Below, piece by piece: positions 50,198 to 60,582 of a stretch of DNA of 64,000 bases. Each line of letters starts with the position of its first letter. Within the stretch, counting starts at the first letter, position 1. The position numbers were made by a program, and so were the translations under genes. Source of the stretch: Photorhabdus sp. CRCIA-P01 (GTDB lineage: Bacteria; Pseudomonadota; Gammaproteobacteria; Enterobacterales; Enterobacteriaceae); assembly GCF_003545805.1 (NCBI RefSeq), contig NZ_NMQR01000002.1:124304-188303 (forward strand). The letters run 5' to 3'. The notes beneath the pieces were generated by a model that was given only the letters and a program-made list of their open reading frames with translations, was not told the DNA's origin and did not search any database.

Positions 50198-50265
50198 AAG
50201 AACGAGAAACAGTAAATGAATGAAAAAACAGCGCCAATAGCGCTGCAATTACAGTAGATAATAAA

Positions 50266-51066
50266 TTAACCCTGATACATTTTGCACAAATAGTGGGAAA
50301 CCGCATCATCAGCGTTTGAGCCAATCACTTCCATATCTGGCAGGATATCTTTCAAGCGCTGGTGAGCATCTTGCATAATACAGCCCTTACCTGCTACCGT
50401 CAGCATTTCAAAGTCATTCATGCCATCGCCAAAAGCAATACAATCACTCAGCTTATAGCCCATAGCTTGAGCTACCTGCTCAAGTGCATGACCTTTCGAA
50501 ACACCACCCGCCATAACCTCCAGGCAATTGCGCAACGAGAAACTTACATTGACTCTATCACCCCAACGCGTTTTGATTTTCTCTTCCAACGTAACTAATA
50601 GATCATGATCTCCGCAGGTAAAATAAACTTTACATACATCATCGGTTTTAAAGTTGTTACGCTCAAAAAGTTGATAGTGGAACACTGATTCCTGAAAAAA
50701 CTCTTTCTGCTCAGGGCATTCACGATTCATATACCAGTGATCATGGCAATAATAATTCGTCAGAATATCAGCGTTATCAAACTCCATTAGACACAAGTCA
50801 TGCACAATCTCAGGATCAACATTGTGACTGAAAACCAATTCACCCATAGCATTGTGTACCCGAGCGCCATTGGAAGTAATCATATAGGCATCAATACCAA
50901 GAACATCTCGGATTTGCGCAACATCCACATGATGACGACCGGTCGCAAAAATAAAATGAATACCTTTATTGGTCAGTAAATTAAGGGTTTCCTTGGTGTA
51001 AGAAGTTAATTTGTGATCAGGAGACAGCAAAGTGCCATCTAAATCTGAAGCAACAATGTGATACAT
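50266..51066 (-). CDS. yigL: YigL, HAD-superfamily (Cof-type) sugar phosphatase
   Basis: 266 residues from the ATG at 51066 (MYHIVASDLDGTLLSPDH), the YigL start, with AGGA about 10 bases upstream; the in-frame frame extends to 51165 through pldB-overlapping DNA and is unlikely. HAD motif I DLDGT, Cof cap domain, and motif IV FGDGMNDFEML are intact. E. coli YigL dephosphorylates pyridoxal phosphate and sugar phosphates and relieves glucose-phosphate stress. It is 22 bp downstream of pldB, as in E. coli. Confidence 0.94.
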   Translation of the reverse strand: MYHIVASDLDGTLLSPDHKLTSYTKETLNLLTNKGIHFIFATGRHHVDVAQIRDVLGIDAYMITSNGARVHNAMGELVFSHNVDPEIVHDLCLMEFDNADILTNYYCHDHWYMNRECPEQKEFFQESVFHYQLFERNNFKTDDVCKVYFTCGDHDLLVTLEEKIKTRWGDRVNVSFSLRNCLEVMAGGVSKGHALEQVAQAMGYKLSDCIAFGDGMNDFEMLTVAGKGCIMQDAHQRLKDILPDMEVIGSNADDAVSHYLCKMYQG

Positions 51067-51088
51067 GGTTATCATTCCTATAATTGAA

Positions 51089-52087
51089 TCAATTCTGGTC
51101 AAAAAAATCACAAATGGCGTTGAGTGCCTGGCTACGTAATTTATCTTTTTCAAATAGGATTTCATGATGCGCTCCCGGAATAATTAACGGTAACGGCCCT
51201 TCAATGAAACTCCTCTTTCTCCTACGTAATTCACAAAAAGCCCGTATTTTCTGATTATTAATGACTTTATCCTCACTGGCTTTTAAGACCATCAATGGTG
51301 TCTCAATTTCTCCGGCTTTTTCTATCAGCATATCACCAATCCAGATACTTTCCCGTATCCAGTGATATGTTGGGCCACCTATGCGTAATTCCGGATAATC
51401 CGCGTAATAGCGGAGGTAACGGTTATAACGCTCATAACTGTGCGTTAGGAGGTTAAATAAATAAGGCAACGGGTGCCATTTCCCAGTTAGTACTGCATAA
51501 TGGTTGCGCATATCTGGCCGCTTTTCAGCCCGATTCACCAAGAAAGTTGCCAACCAACGCGGCATAGGAAAGTTAATACCAAACATAGGAGCACAAAGGG
51601 CCGCTGCATCAAAAACCTGGCTGTGACGTAATAAAAATCCCCCTAATATTGCCGCCCCCATTGAATGGGCTAATGCATAACAGTGAGAATAATGACGAGG
51701 AAGAATTTCTCTTTCTATAAATATCTCAACGTCAGTAATATAGTCATCAAATTTTTCTACATGTCCTTTTTGTGAATCTTCGAGCATCCTACTGGATCGT
51801 CCTTGTCCACGATGATCAATAATAAAAACATCGTAACCAAGGTGATAAAAATCAAATGCCACTTCCGAGTATTTAATATAACTTTCACTACGGCCAGGAA
51901 AGATAACGACCGCTCTATAATTTTTTATTGTTGTGCAAAAACGGACATAACGTATCAGGACATTATCGACACCGATAAAATCACACTCCTTCCTGACTTG
52001 CCAAAAATCTAACAGAGGCCCATTGGCAAAAGCAGAGAACTGTGTCTCACGATTGAGCCAACTTTCTTTTAGCATTTCTGGCGTCAT
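51089..52087 (-). CDS. pldB: Lysophospholipase L2
   Basis: 332 residues, alpha/beta hydrolase fold. The sequence DHRGQGRSSR (oxyanion region), the nucleophile elbow AHSMGAA and a late His in GAHHEILFE form the expected Ser/Asp/His set. It hydrolyses lysophospholipids at the inner membrane. It lies 14 bp downstream of recQ; E. coli has rhtC and rhtB in between, which are absent here. Confidence 0.94.
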   Translation of the reverse strand: MTPEMLKESWLNRETQFSAFANGPLLDFWQVRKECDFIGVDNVLIRYVRFCTTIKNYRAVVIFPGRSESYIKYSEVAFDFYHLGYDVFIIDHRGQGRSSRMLEDSQKGHVEKFDDYITDVEIFIEREILPRHYSHCYALAHSMGAAILGGFLLRHSQVFDAAALCAPMFGINFPMPRWLATFLVNRAEKRPDMRNHYAVLTGKWHPLPYLFNLLTHSYERYNRYLRYYADYPELRIGGPTYHWIRESIWIGDMLIEKAGEIETPLMVLKASEDKVINNQKIRAFCELRRRKRSFIEGPLPLIIPGAHHEILFEKDKLRSQALNAICDFFDQN

Positions 52088-52101
52088 AAGTTGCCCTCTG
52101 A

Positions 52102-53928
52102 CTATCCAAACTCCTCTAGATGTTCACGAATTAAAGCCATAAAGACATTACCAAAACGTTCAAGTTTCCGTTGCCCTACCCCGTTGATTAATAACATTTC
52201 ACCCTCCGTAACCGGGCATTGCTCTGCCATTTCAATCAGTGTGACATCGTTAAATACTACAAAAGGAGGGATATTTTCTTCGTCAGCAATAGATTTCCGT
52301 AATTTGCGTAGCTTGGCAAACAGTTTGCGATCATAATTACCGCTATACGATTTACTTTGCTGAGTGCGCCCTTTTAAGCTCTGTATTCGTGGAACAGCCA
52401 ATTTTAGTGAAACTTCACCACGCAATATTGGACGTGCCGCCTCTGTTAATTGTAATGCAGAATAATTAGCGATGTTTTGACTGATAAAGCCTAAATGAAT
52501 AAGCTGCCGCAATACACTCACCCAGTGTTCCTGACTTTGCTCTTTACCAATACCATAAACCGGCAAATGATCATGTCTCATATCACGGATACGCTGATTA
52601 TTCGCGCCTCTAAGCACTTCAACAATATAGCCAATACCAAAGCGCTGCCCAACCCGGTAAATACAAGAGAGCGCTTTTTGGGCATCCACCAAGCCATCAT
52701 AATTTTTTGGTGGATCAAGGCAGATATCACAGTTACCGCAAGAGGTTTGTTTGCTTTCACCAAAATAGTTCAATAACACCAGACGACGGCAAGTTTGCGC
52801 TTCGGCAAAAGCCCCCATTGCATTGAGCTTATGCCGTTCAATATCCTGCTGTGTACCCGCCTCTTTCTCTTCCAGACAACGACGAAGCCATACCATATCA
52901 GCAGGATCATAGAACAACACCGCTTCCGCCGGCAGACCATCACGCCCGGCACGCCCAGTCTCCTGATAATAGGATTCGATATTACGCGGAATATTGAAAT
53001 GCACCACAAACCGAACATTGGGTTTATTAATTCCCATACCAAATGCCACAGTTGCCACTACAACCTGCAAATCATCACGCTGAAATGCATCCTGCACCCG
53101 CGCACGCTGGCTGTTATCCAACCCAGCATGGTATGGAGCAACACTCAAGCCACGTTTTTGTAAACGCTCTGATATCTCTTCAACTTTGCTGCGGCTGTTG
53201 CAGTACACAATGCCACTTTTACCTTTCTGACCGCGAATAAACAGCCACAGTTGATCTAATGGCTTATATTTTTCTATCAAGGTATAGCGAATATTGGGAC
53301 GATCAAAACTGCTGATATGGATAAGCGGATTATTAAGATTCAGTAGTCGGACAATATCATTGCGGGTCGTTTCATCTGCGGTGGCCGTCAACGCAATGAC
53401 AGGTAATGTCGGAAAGCGTTGCCTAAGCTGCCCCAACGCCCGATATTCCGGCCTGAAATCATGGCCCCACTGTGAAATACAGTGAGCTTCATCCACAGCC
53501 AGCATTGCAGGTTGCCATTCCAGAAGTTGCTCAAGGAAGTTATCCATCATCAAGCGCTCTGGGGCGATATACAGCAATTTAATCATGCCCTGACGGCAAC
53601 GCCGAATCACATCAATCTGCTGTTCGCGGGCCTGAGTTGAATTCAAGCAATCCGCAGCAACACCATTTGCCCGCAATTGATCCACCTGATCTTTCATTAA
53701 AGAGATCAGCGGGGAAACAACCAAAGTGACCCCTTCCTGTACCAGCGCTGGGATTTGGTAGCACAATGATTTACCGCCACCAGTCGGCATAATGACCAGA
53801 CAATCACGCCCTTCAAGAATGGTATTGATGACCTGTTGCTGACCAAGACGGAATTGCAGATAACCAAAGGTTTCCCGCAATACCTGCTCTGTCAGTGATA
53901 TCGTATTAATGACCTCTGCGGTAGACAC
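52102..53928 (-). CDS. recQ: RecQ, ATP-dependent DNA helicase
   Basis: 608 residues from a GTG at 53928 with GAGGA 6 bases upstream; the longer frame to 53967 is unconserved. Helicase motifs include PTGGGKSLCYQIP, DEAHCISQWGHDFRPEY and QETGRAGRDG, followed by the zinc-binding cysteines (CRRLVLLNYFGE, CGNCDICLDP) and an HRDC domain at the C-terminus. Length matches E. coli RecQ (609). It acts in RecF-pathway repair. Confidence 0.97.
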   Translation of the reverse strand: MSTAEVINTISLTEQVLRETFGYLQFRLGQQQVINTILEGRDCLVIMPTGGGKSLCYQIPALVQEGVTLVVSPLISLMKDQVDQLRANGVAADCLNSTQAREQQIDVIRRCRQGMIKLLYIAPERLMMDNFLEQLLEWQPAMLAVDEAHCISQWGHDFRPEYRALGQLRQRFPTLPVIALTATADETTRNDIVRLLNLNNPLIHISSFDRPNIRYTLIEKYKPLDQLWLFIRGQKGKSGIVYCNSRSKVEEISERLQKRGLSVAPYHAGLDNSQRARVQDAFQRDDLQVVVATVAFGMGINKPNVRFVVHFNIPRNIESYYQETGRAGRDGLPAEAVLFYDPADMVWLRRCLEEKEAGTQQDIERHKLNAMGAFAEAQTCRRLVLLNYFGESKQTSCGNCDICLDPPKNYDGLVDAQKALSCIYRVGQRFGIGYIVEVLRGANNQRIRDMRHDHLPVYGIGKEQSQEHWVSVLRQLIHLGFISQNIANYSALQLTEAARPILRGEVSLKLAVPRIQSLKGRTQQSKSYSGNYDRKLFAKLRKLRKSIADEENIPPFVVFNDVTLIEMAEQCPVTEGEMLLINGVGQRKLERFGNVFMALIREHLEEFG

Positions 53929-54374
53929 GCTTTTCCTCAATATTAAAAAATCACAGACGCCATGCAAAACGCCTGTGCATTATGCTATCTCACTCTCGAA
54001 ATAATTACAGCATGTCATTGAACATCATCTCGATACAAAAGCAGGTTTACTCAAAGGTTATAGCCGATCAAAAATCCGCCCCTCATTTACCTTACTCATC
54101 CCAATGCCGCACCATAATGCCCCATTTTTGCCTGTAATTTAAACAAAACCAGAGCAAATCCCTACACTTACACAGTTGTTAATGATAATAATTTGTATTA
54201 ATGTTATCAAAATTGAATACCCCAAAAGTTACCTGTCTAAGAGAACCGGAATGAATATCTGGAAAAAGGATGCTTATATTCGAAAATTTCAGAATTAAGC
54301 GTACCGATTTGTTTCCAGTGTACAACGACTATGTTGGATATGATTTTTGATTATGAATAGGGATTGTTATCACC
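53929..54374. other. Intergenic region upstream of the siderophore locus
   Basis: About 445 bp with recQ's promoter and that of the siderophore synthetase; no gene seen. A Fur-box-like half palindrome lies at ~54183. The siderophore start codon at 54375 is about 180 bp downstream of it. Confidence 0.55.
54183..54197. promoter_or_regulatory. Putative Fur box upstream of the siderophore synthetase
   Basis: TGATAATAATTTGTA: the left half TGATAAT matches the Fur 7-1-7 consensus exactly; the right half is degenerate. The position ahead of an IucA/IucC gene supports iron control. Confidence 0.5.
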
Positions 54375-56198
54375 ATGAGTTCACTACATATTAACTCTGA
54401 TAATCACACTCTGCATCTTAACGCAGAGAACTGGCTCCGTGCCAATCGCCATCTGGTGACAAAAATATTACGTGAGCTATGTCACGAAAAATTAATTAAT
54501 CCTACCTATCATGGACAGCAGCAGTATTCTCTGACAATAGGTGACTACCAATACCATTTTCAAGCGGAAACTTATCAGCTCGATCATATTGATATTGATG
54601 CCGCTTCCGTAACCAAATTCAGGGATAATCAATCTCAGCCACTTGATGCTATTCAACTGATTATTGAGTTGCATCCGCAGTTGGAAATCCCGGAAAAAAT
54701 GCTGCCGATTTATCTCGACGAGATATCCAGTACGCTCTACGGTCACGCTTTTAAATATCAGTACAACCGATTTACAGCCCAAGATTTAGCTCATGCCGAT
54801 TATCAAGTCGTTGAAACGGCAATGAGTGAAGGTCATCCAGTCTTTATCGCCAATAATGGTCGAATTGGTTTCGATGCCGATGATTATCAGCGCTATGCGC
54901 CTGAAAGCGCCAGCCCCGTGACTTTAATCTGGATTGCGGTACATAAGAATAAAGCTACTTTCTCTGCACTATCCGATCTTTCATACCAACAATTAATAGA
55001 AGAAGAACTAGGGAAATACCTGCCAGCGCAATTTGAACGCCACCTTAATATGCTGGGATTATGTCCATCAGATTATTATCTGATGCCTCTCCATCCTTGG
55101 CAGTGGCAACACCGTATTGCTATCAGCTTTGCAGCAGATATTGCCAATAATCATATTATTTATCTTGGAGAAGGTCATGATCGCTACCTCGCACAGCAAT
55201 CTATCCGCACTTTCTTCAACATTACTCAACCGAAAAAGAACTACGTTAAGACTGCCCTATCCGTATTGAACATGGGCTTTATGCGCGGGCTTGATCCACA
55301 CAGCATGGTCAAAACCCCATCAGTCAACGAATGGCTCGGCAACTTAGTCCATAGTGACAGTTTCTTCCAACAGAAAGGTTTTACCGTATTACGGGAACGT
55401 GCTGCTCTCGGTTATTTCAATAACTACTTTGAATCAGCCATTAAGAAGGACAGCCCCCATAAGAAAATGTTGTCAGCACTGTGGCGCGAAAGCCCAATGG
55501 CACTGTTGAAAGATAACCAACGCTTGATGACAATGGCTTCGTTATTGCATGTTGATTATCAAGGTCATTCCGTCGTCGCGGCTTTGGTAAAGGATTCAGG
55601 ATTAAATGCAGAAGAGTGGGTATCACGCTATCTTGATGCTTACCTTTCTCCATTACTGCGCTCTTTCTTCACCTATGATCTGGTATTTATGCCACATGGC
55701 GAAAACCTGATGTTGGTATTGGATAATAACAGCCCGACAAAAATGTTGATGAAAGATATTGGTGAAGAAATTGCTATTTTGAATGGTGATCTCCAATTGC
55801 CTGAAGAGATTAATTTCTTGCACGTCACTATCGAAGACGACATGAAAATTAACTACATCTTCCTTGATATCTTCGATTGCTTCTTCCGCTACCTGATTCC
55901 GCTGCTGCAAAAAGATCTCAATCTACCCGAAGAGCGTTTCTGGCTACTGGTTGCCCGTTGTGTCCATAATTATCAATCACAACATCCGCATCAGATTGAA
56001 AAATTCCGCAAGTTCGACTTGTTTAAGCGGGAATTTATTCGTACCTGTCTGAACCGTCTGCAAATGGCAAACAATCAACAGATGATCGATCTCGACGACC
56101 GTGAAAAGAATCTTAAATTCGCCGGAACTCTAGTTAATCCGCTATACGCTTTACGCCATGAATACTCGGTTGCTCTTCATCAGGCAGAGCAGCAATAA
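54375..56198 (+). CDS. IucA/IucC-family (NIS) siderophore synthetase
   Basis: 607 residues with the NRPS-independent siderophore synthetase fold. HPWQWQHRI, the mid-protein RTFFNIT and KNYVKTALSV segment, the MPHGENLMLV motif (ATP/substrate site) and a C-terminal FhuF-like domain (~430-600) are present. This class (AlcC, DesD, PubC type C) condenses succinyl-hydroxydiamine units into macrocyclic hydroxamates such as alcaligin, putrebactin, bisucaberin or desferrioxamine. The type C assignment is from overall resemblance and the decarboxylase downstream. First gene of the iron locus, followed after 50 bp or more by the receptor gene. Confidence 0.88.
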   Translation: MSSLHINSDNHTLHLNAENWLRANRHLVTKILRELCHEKLINPTYHGQQQYSLTIGDYQYHFQAETYQLDHIDIDAASVTKFRDNQSQPLDAIQLIIELHPQLEIPEKMLPIYLDEISSTLYGHAFKYQYNRFTAQDLAHADYQVVETAMSEGHPVFIANNGRIGFDADDYQRYAPESASPVTLIWIAVHKNKATFSALSDLSYQQLIEEELGKYLPAQFERHLNMLGLCPSDYYLMPLHPWQWQHRIAISFAADIANNHIIYLGEGHDRYLAQQSIRTFFNITQPKKNYVKTALSVLNMGFMRGLDPHSMVKTPSVNEWLGNLVHSDSFFQQKGFTVLRERAALGYFNNYFESAIKKDSPHKKMLSALWRESPMALLKDNQRLMTMASLLHVDYQGHSVVAALVKDSGLNAEEWVSRYLDAYLSPLLRSFFTYDLVFMPHGENLMLVLDNNSPTKMLMKDIGEEIAILNGDLQLPEEINFLHVTIEDDMKINYIFLDIFDCFFRYLIPLLQKDLNLPEERFWLLVARCVHNYQSQHPHQIEKFRKFDLFKREFIRTCLNRLQMANNQQMIDLDDREKNLKFAGTLVNPLYALRHEYSVALHQAEQQ

Positions 56199-56293
56199 AT
56201 AAAAATATCAACATAGATAAGTACTAAAAGACTTAATTTGGGGATGGGATGAATAATAAGAAAGTGATGTATCCGTTTTTGCAAAAGGATTCC

Positions 56294-58483
56294 ATGATTA
56301 AAAAAACAACTCTTGCAATGACTATACAGTTAGTACTGATGGGAAATAGCTATGCAATCGCGGAAAGTGCACAGAGCAAAAGCGATAAAACCGCTACCCA
56401 AAATGAAAGCACGATTATTGTCACCGCTTCACGATCAGAAAATGAAGGGGTGACCGAAGATACCGGTATGTACAATACCACTTCGATGGTCACCGCCACC
56501 GGCCTAAATCTTTCAGCTCGTGAAACGCCACAAACCGTCAGTGTCATAACCAAACAACGTATGCTTGACGAAAATCTGGACAGTGTTAATAGCGTCATCG
56601 ATAGCACAACCGGTATGAGCGTACGCCAGTTTGATAGCGATCGTTTCGGGTTTACTTCTCGTGGCATGTCCATCAATAACATCCTGCGTGATGGGGTTGC
56701 TACCTACTACGACACCCGCTTTAACTATGGCGACAATCTCCTAGACACTGACCTGTTTGATCGTATTGAAGTGGTACGTGGAGCGGCTGGTTTGATGGTT
56801 GGCCCAGGCAATCCTTCGGCAGCGGTTAACCTGACTCGTAAACGACCAACCCGTGATTTCCGTGGCGAATTCTCTGCCGGCGCCGGTTCTTGGGATAAAT
56901 GGCGCACTGGCCTTGATCTCTCTGGCCCATTAAACGACAGTGGCAACCTACGCGGACGTTTTATCACAGCTTATCAAGGAGCCAATTCCTTTATTGATCG
57001 CAATAATCACGAAAAATACCCGTTCTATGGCATTCTTGAAGCGGATTTGACAGAAAATACGTTGTTGACTATAGGCGCTGATTATCAACGTAATCATACT
57101 CGTGGCGGTATGTTTGGCGGTTTTCCGATCTACTTTGCAGACGGCAGCAAAACAGATTATAAACGCAGCGACAGCTATGCACCTGATTGGACTTTTTCAA
57201 AGGTTCGGACCTTCTCTACTTTCACCAGCCTGCAACATAACTTTGACAACGGCTGGAGTGTGAAAGGCACCTTTACTTATGATAATAATACTCTGGACCA
57301 AAAAGTCCTGTGGGCAACAAGTTTTCCTAACCGCAGCACCAATATCGGTATGGTACCGGGTAACATGACACTTATTGATGGCAGTCGACGCCAGAAGAAC
57401 TACGATCTACAAGTGAACGGTGACTACCAGTTGTTTAACCGAACTCATCATGTCAGCTTCGGTTTGAACCATCAGCAACAGGATTTCCAAAACGATTATT
57501 TTTATGCCACCTGTATGCTCAAGCGTAACTGCTCTGGACTAGGTGATTTCACCGCTTCTGGCTGGCAATATCCAGAGCCAGACTGGAGCAAAACACGATC
57601 CAATGGTTCAAAAGGCCGTAATGAACAGACCGCAGGTTATGCAGTCACTCAGATTTCTCTGGCAGATCCGCTGACACTGATCCTCGGTGGCCGAGTCACC
57701 AGTTGGCAAACACGCGGTGACAATTTCAATACTCCACAGAATGCCAGCTACAGTGACGAATTTGTTCCTTACGGTGGGTTGATCTACAACATTACTCAAG
57801 ATCTGTCGGTTTACACCAGTTACACCGGGATATTCAACCCAGAAAACCGCCGTGACCGCAATAATCAGTTACTTGCCCCAGTATCTGGACAAAACTACGA
57901 AGCGGGTCTAAAAGGTGTTGCTTTCGATAACGGTATTGATTACTCGCTATCGGTGTTTGAAATCCGTCAGGATAATCTGCCACAGGCAGGTACCGTGAAG
58001 TTACCGGACAACTCCACTGCTTACTATGCAGTAGATGGCACCAAAACTCGCGGGTTTGAAGCAGAGATCAGTGGTCAACTGACGGATAACTGGCGTCTTT
58101 ATACTGGTTACACGCAATTCCGCGCAACAGATCCTAATGGTGTGCGAATCAATACCAATACGCCAAACAGGTTGTTTAAACTGTTTACCACCTACACCCT
58201 GCCAGGTGCGATGAGTAACCTGACCATCGGTGGTGGTGTTAACTGGCAGGATAAAACCTGGTTGACTGTTGATGGGCCTAGGAAGACATCAATGCAAGCG
58301 GAACAAAACAGCTTTGCTGTGGTTAACCTGATGAGCCGTTATCAATTCACACCGGATCTCTCTTTGACGGTTAACCTGAATAACGTCTTTGATAAGACCT
58401 ACTACACTCAGTTCGGCCAATATTCTCAGTATTACTATGGCGCACCTCGCAACATCGAAGCGATCCTGCGTTATAAGTTCTGA
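56294..58483 (+). CDS. TonB-dependent siderophore receptor (FhuE/FpvA-like)
   Basis: 729 residues from the ATG at 56294, chosen for its AAAGGA site and the signal peptide MIKKTTLAMTIQLVLMGNSYA. An in-frame ATG at 56249 would add 15 residues. A TonB-box-like ESTIIVTA begins the plug (~40-165: ETPQTVSVITKQRM, RGMSINNILRDG, IEVVRGAAGLMVG), then a 22-strand barrel ending in a terminal Phe (RYKF). There is no N-terminal signalling domain. It probably imports the ferric form of the hydroxamate made by this locus. Confidence 0.92.
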   Translation: MIKKTTLAMTIQLVLMGNSYAIAESAQSKSDKTATQNESTIIVTASRSENEGVTEDTGMYNTTSMVTATGLNLSARETPQTVSVITKQRMLDENLDSVNSVIDSTTGMSVRQFDSDRFGFTSRGMSINNILRDGVATYYDTRFNYGDNLLDTDLFDRIEVVRGAAGLMVGPGNPSAAVNLTRKRPTRDFRGEFSAGAGSWDKWRTGLDLSGPLNDSGNLRGRFITAYQGANSFIDRNNHEKYPFYGILEADLTENTLLTIGADYQRNHTRGGMFGGFPIYFADGSKTDYKRSDSYAPDWTFSKVRTFSTFTSLQHNFDNGWSVKGTFTYDNNTLDQKVLWATSFPNRSTNIGMVPGNMTLIDGSRRQKNYDLQVNGDYQLFNRTHHVSFGLNHQQQDFQNDYFYATCMLKRNCSGLGDFTASGWQYPEPDWSKTRSNGSKGRNEQTAGYAVTQISLADPLTLILGGRVTSWQTRGDNFNTPQNASYSDEFVPYGGLIYNITQDLSVYTSYTGIFNPENRRDRNNQLLAPVSGQNYEAGLKGVAFDNGIDYSLSVFEIRQDNLPQAGTVKLPDNSTAYYAVDGTKTRGFEAEISGQLTDNWRLYTGYTQFRATDPNGVRINTNTPNRLFKLFTTYTLPGAMSNLTIGGGVNWQDKTWLTVDGPRKTSMQAEQNSFAVVNLMSRYQFTPDLSLTVNLNNVFDKTYYTQFGQYSQYYYGAPRNIEAILRYKF

Positions 58484-58555
58484 GTTTGTTATAGCACTAC
58501 ATAGCACTACGGGCGGCAAACCTTATGTTTCTATTTATTTGAAGGAAAGCAAACA

Positions 58556-59572
58556 ATGAAATCGAAGCGTTACAAAGGGTTTGCCGTACTGTCAGTGCTG
58601 TTGGTCAGTCTGCTGGCTGGCTGTGATAAGCCAGTCAGCACAGACAATGTATCGTCAGATAAGCTTGGTTATCCTAAAGAAATAACTACCGCATTGGGTA
58701 CGGCGGTGATTCCACATCAACCCCAACGTGTTGTTGCCTTGGGCGCAGGAGCGGAAGATATCGTACTGGATCTTGGTATCGTCCCCGTCGGGATTGAATC
58801 CCATCGTTGGGGCGGGGATGAACAAGGCTATCTGCCGTGGTTCAAACAAGCGATACAACAGCGTGGCGAGACTTTGCCTGCTGTGATAGATATGTACCCC
58901 GAATTAGACATTGAGAAAGTCATTAGCCTTAAACCTGATCTGATTGTGGCAACCCAATCAGGCATCACCCAAGAGATTTATGACCATTTATCATATTTCG
59001 CCCCAGTGATCGCTTATCCATCTGCCCCTTGGCTCACAACACCACAACAACAGATTGAATTAATTGCTCGTGCGCTAGATAAACAGCCGCAAGGAGCGCA
59101 ACTCGCTACTGAACTGGATGTCATATTACGCGAATCAGGTAATACCATCCCGCATATCAGTGGCTACACTTTCGCCTATATCAAAGCAGGTATCAGCAGT
59201 AACATGCTATCGGTATACGTCAGAGGCGATCCTCGCGTCGATACTTTAATACACCTCGGTTTGACGCTATTACCATCAGTCAGCACATTAGCCGATCCCT
59301 TCGGCAGTTTCGCCGCTAATATAGGACTGGAAAATGCGGATTATCTTAATGGCGCTGATATCTTAGTAACTTGGTTCAATAATGAACAAGAACGTAAAGC
59401 CGTGGAAGCACAGCCACTGTTTCAATCCATCCGTGCCGTGCATCAGGGAGGTTATATCCCGCTAACTGACCAATCATTAGTTGTTGCTATGTCTTACGGT
59501 ACACCACTTAGTTTGCGCTGGGGCTTATCGCAATTCATGCCCGTGCTGGCAGAGGCAATTAAATCATCATGA
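58556..59572 (+). CDS. Iron-siderophore substrate-binding lipoprotein (FecB/FhuD-like)
   Basis: 338 residues, lipobox LLAGC (Cys at ~23) after a hydrophobic signal, then a class III periplasmic-binding fold: PQRVVALGAGAEDIVLDLG and VISLKPDLIVATQSG. It delivers ferric siderophore to the permeases that follow. ATGA overlap with the next gene (59569-59572) indicates coupling. Ligand inferred from context. Confidence 0.92.
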   Translation: MKSKRYKGFAVLSVLLVSLLAGCDKPVSTDNVSSDKLGYPKEITTALGTAVIPHQPQRVVALGAGAEDIVLDLGIVPVGIESHRWGGDEQGYLPWFKQAIQQRGETLPAVIDMYPELDIEKVISLKPDLIVATQSGITQEIYDHLSYFAPVIAYPSAPWLTTPQQQIELIARALDKQPQGAQLATELDVILRESGNTIPHISGYTFAYIKAGISSNMLSVYVRGDPRVDTLIHLGLTLLPSVSTLADPFGSFAANIGLENADYLNGADILVTWFNNEQERKAVEAQPLFQSIRAVHQGGYIPLTDQSLVVAMSYGTPLSLRWGLSQFMPVLAEAIKSS

Positions 59573-60582
59573 CAAATCCTAAACGGCGATTCGTACTGCT
59601 ACTTGGCTTGGGTCTCATGATACTGCTGACCTTGATTTGTATTACTGCCAGTCTGAGTCTGGGCGCAAAAACGTTACCGCTATCAACCATATGGCATCAC
59701 TATTGGTTAGGCGACAGTGGTAGCTATAGCGATCTGGTCATCAATGCCCGCAAACCACGCACATTAATTGGCATCATGGCCGGCGCAGCCCTAGCGCTTT
59801 CCGGTGCCATAACACAGGGATTGCTGCGTAATCCACTAGCCGAGCCGGGTTTACTGGGTGTTAACGCCGGGGCTGCTGCGGTGGTTGTCAGTTTCTCTTT
59901 CATACCCATATTGGATGAGCTTCCGCGCTTCTGGACAGCATTTATTGGCGCTAGTCTGGCTACATTGCTGTTCTACCTGCTCAGTGGAGGACAACGTAAT
60001 AGCAATCCAGCACGCATGGTATTGACTGGTGCCGCCATTAACGCCTGCCTATTTGCTTTTGTGCAAGGTTTCGTATTAATGAATGCGCATATACTGGATA
60101 GTTATCGCTTCTGGACAATTGGATCACTTAGCGCAATGTCTCTGGCAGAAGCGAGTTCACTGATACCCTATCTGTTATTTGCCTTAATATTGGCCCTTTC
60201 ACTCAGCTCTTCCCTAAATGTGATGGTATTTGGTGAAGGCATTGCCAGCTCACTTGGCGCTAATGTTGCCCGCACCCGCGTGTTGTCGCTTATTACTGCT
60301 ACTATGCTAGCGGCAGTGGCTACCGCGATGGCAGGCCCTATTGCCTTTATTGGCTTGGCTGCCCCCCACTTGATGCGGGCTTTAGTTGGCAGCGATTTCC
60401 GCTGGCTATTACCCTATTGCCTGTTCGCCGGGCCGTGCCTCTTGCTCACTTCCGATATACTGGCGCGGTTGGTGATAGCACCCGGGGAGATCATGGTGGG
60501 AATTATCACCGCAGGAATTGGTGGACCTTTGCTCTATCTGGTTATTAAAACCTATCGTGGAGTTAATTATGTCGCAGATTAA
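59569..60582 (+). CDS. FecCD-family iron-siderophore ABC permease, subunit 1
   Basis: 337 residues with about nine to ten membrane helices. Signature segments: RKPRTLIGIMAGAALALSGA, RNPLAEPGLLGVNAGAA and GPIAFIGLAAPHLMRAL (coupling helix region near the C-terminus). Paired with the second FecCD gene, whose start overlaps its end by 14 bp. Confidence 0.94.
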   Translation: MTNPKRRFVLLLGLGLMILLTLICITASLSLGAKTLPLSTIWHHYWLGDSGSYSDLVINARKPRTLIGIMAGAALALSGAITQGLLRNPLAEPGLLGVNAGAAAVVVSFSFIPILDELPRFWTAFIGASLATLLFYLLSGGQRNSNPARMVLTGAAINACLFAFVQGFVLMNAHILDSYRFWTIGSLSAMSLAEASSLIPYLLFALILALSLSSSLNVMVFGEGIASSLGANVARTRVLSLITATMLAAVATAMAGPIAFIGLAAPHLMRALVGSDFRWLLPYCLFAGPCLLLTSDILARLVIAPGEIMVGIITAGIGGPLLYLVIKTYRGVNYVAD

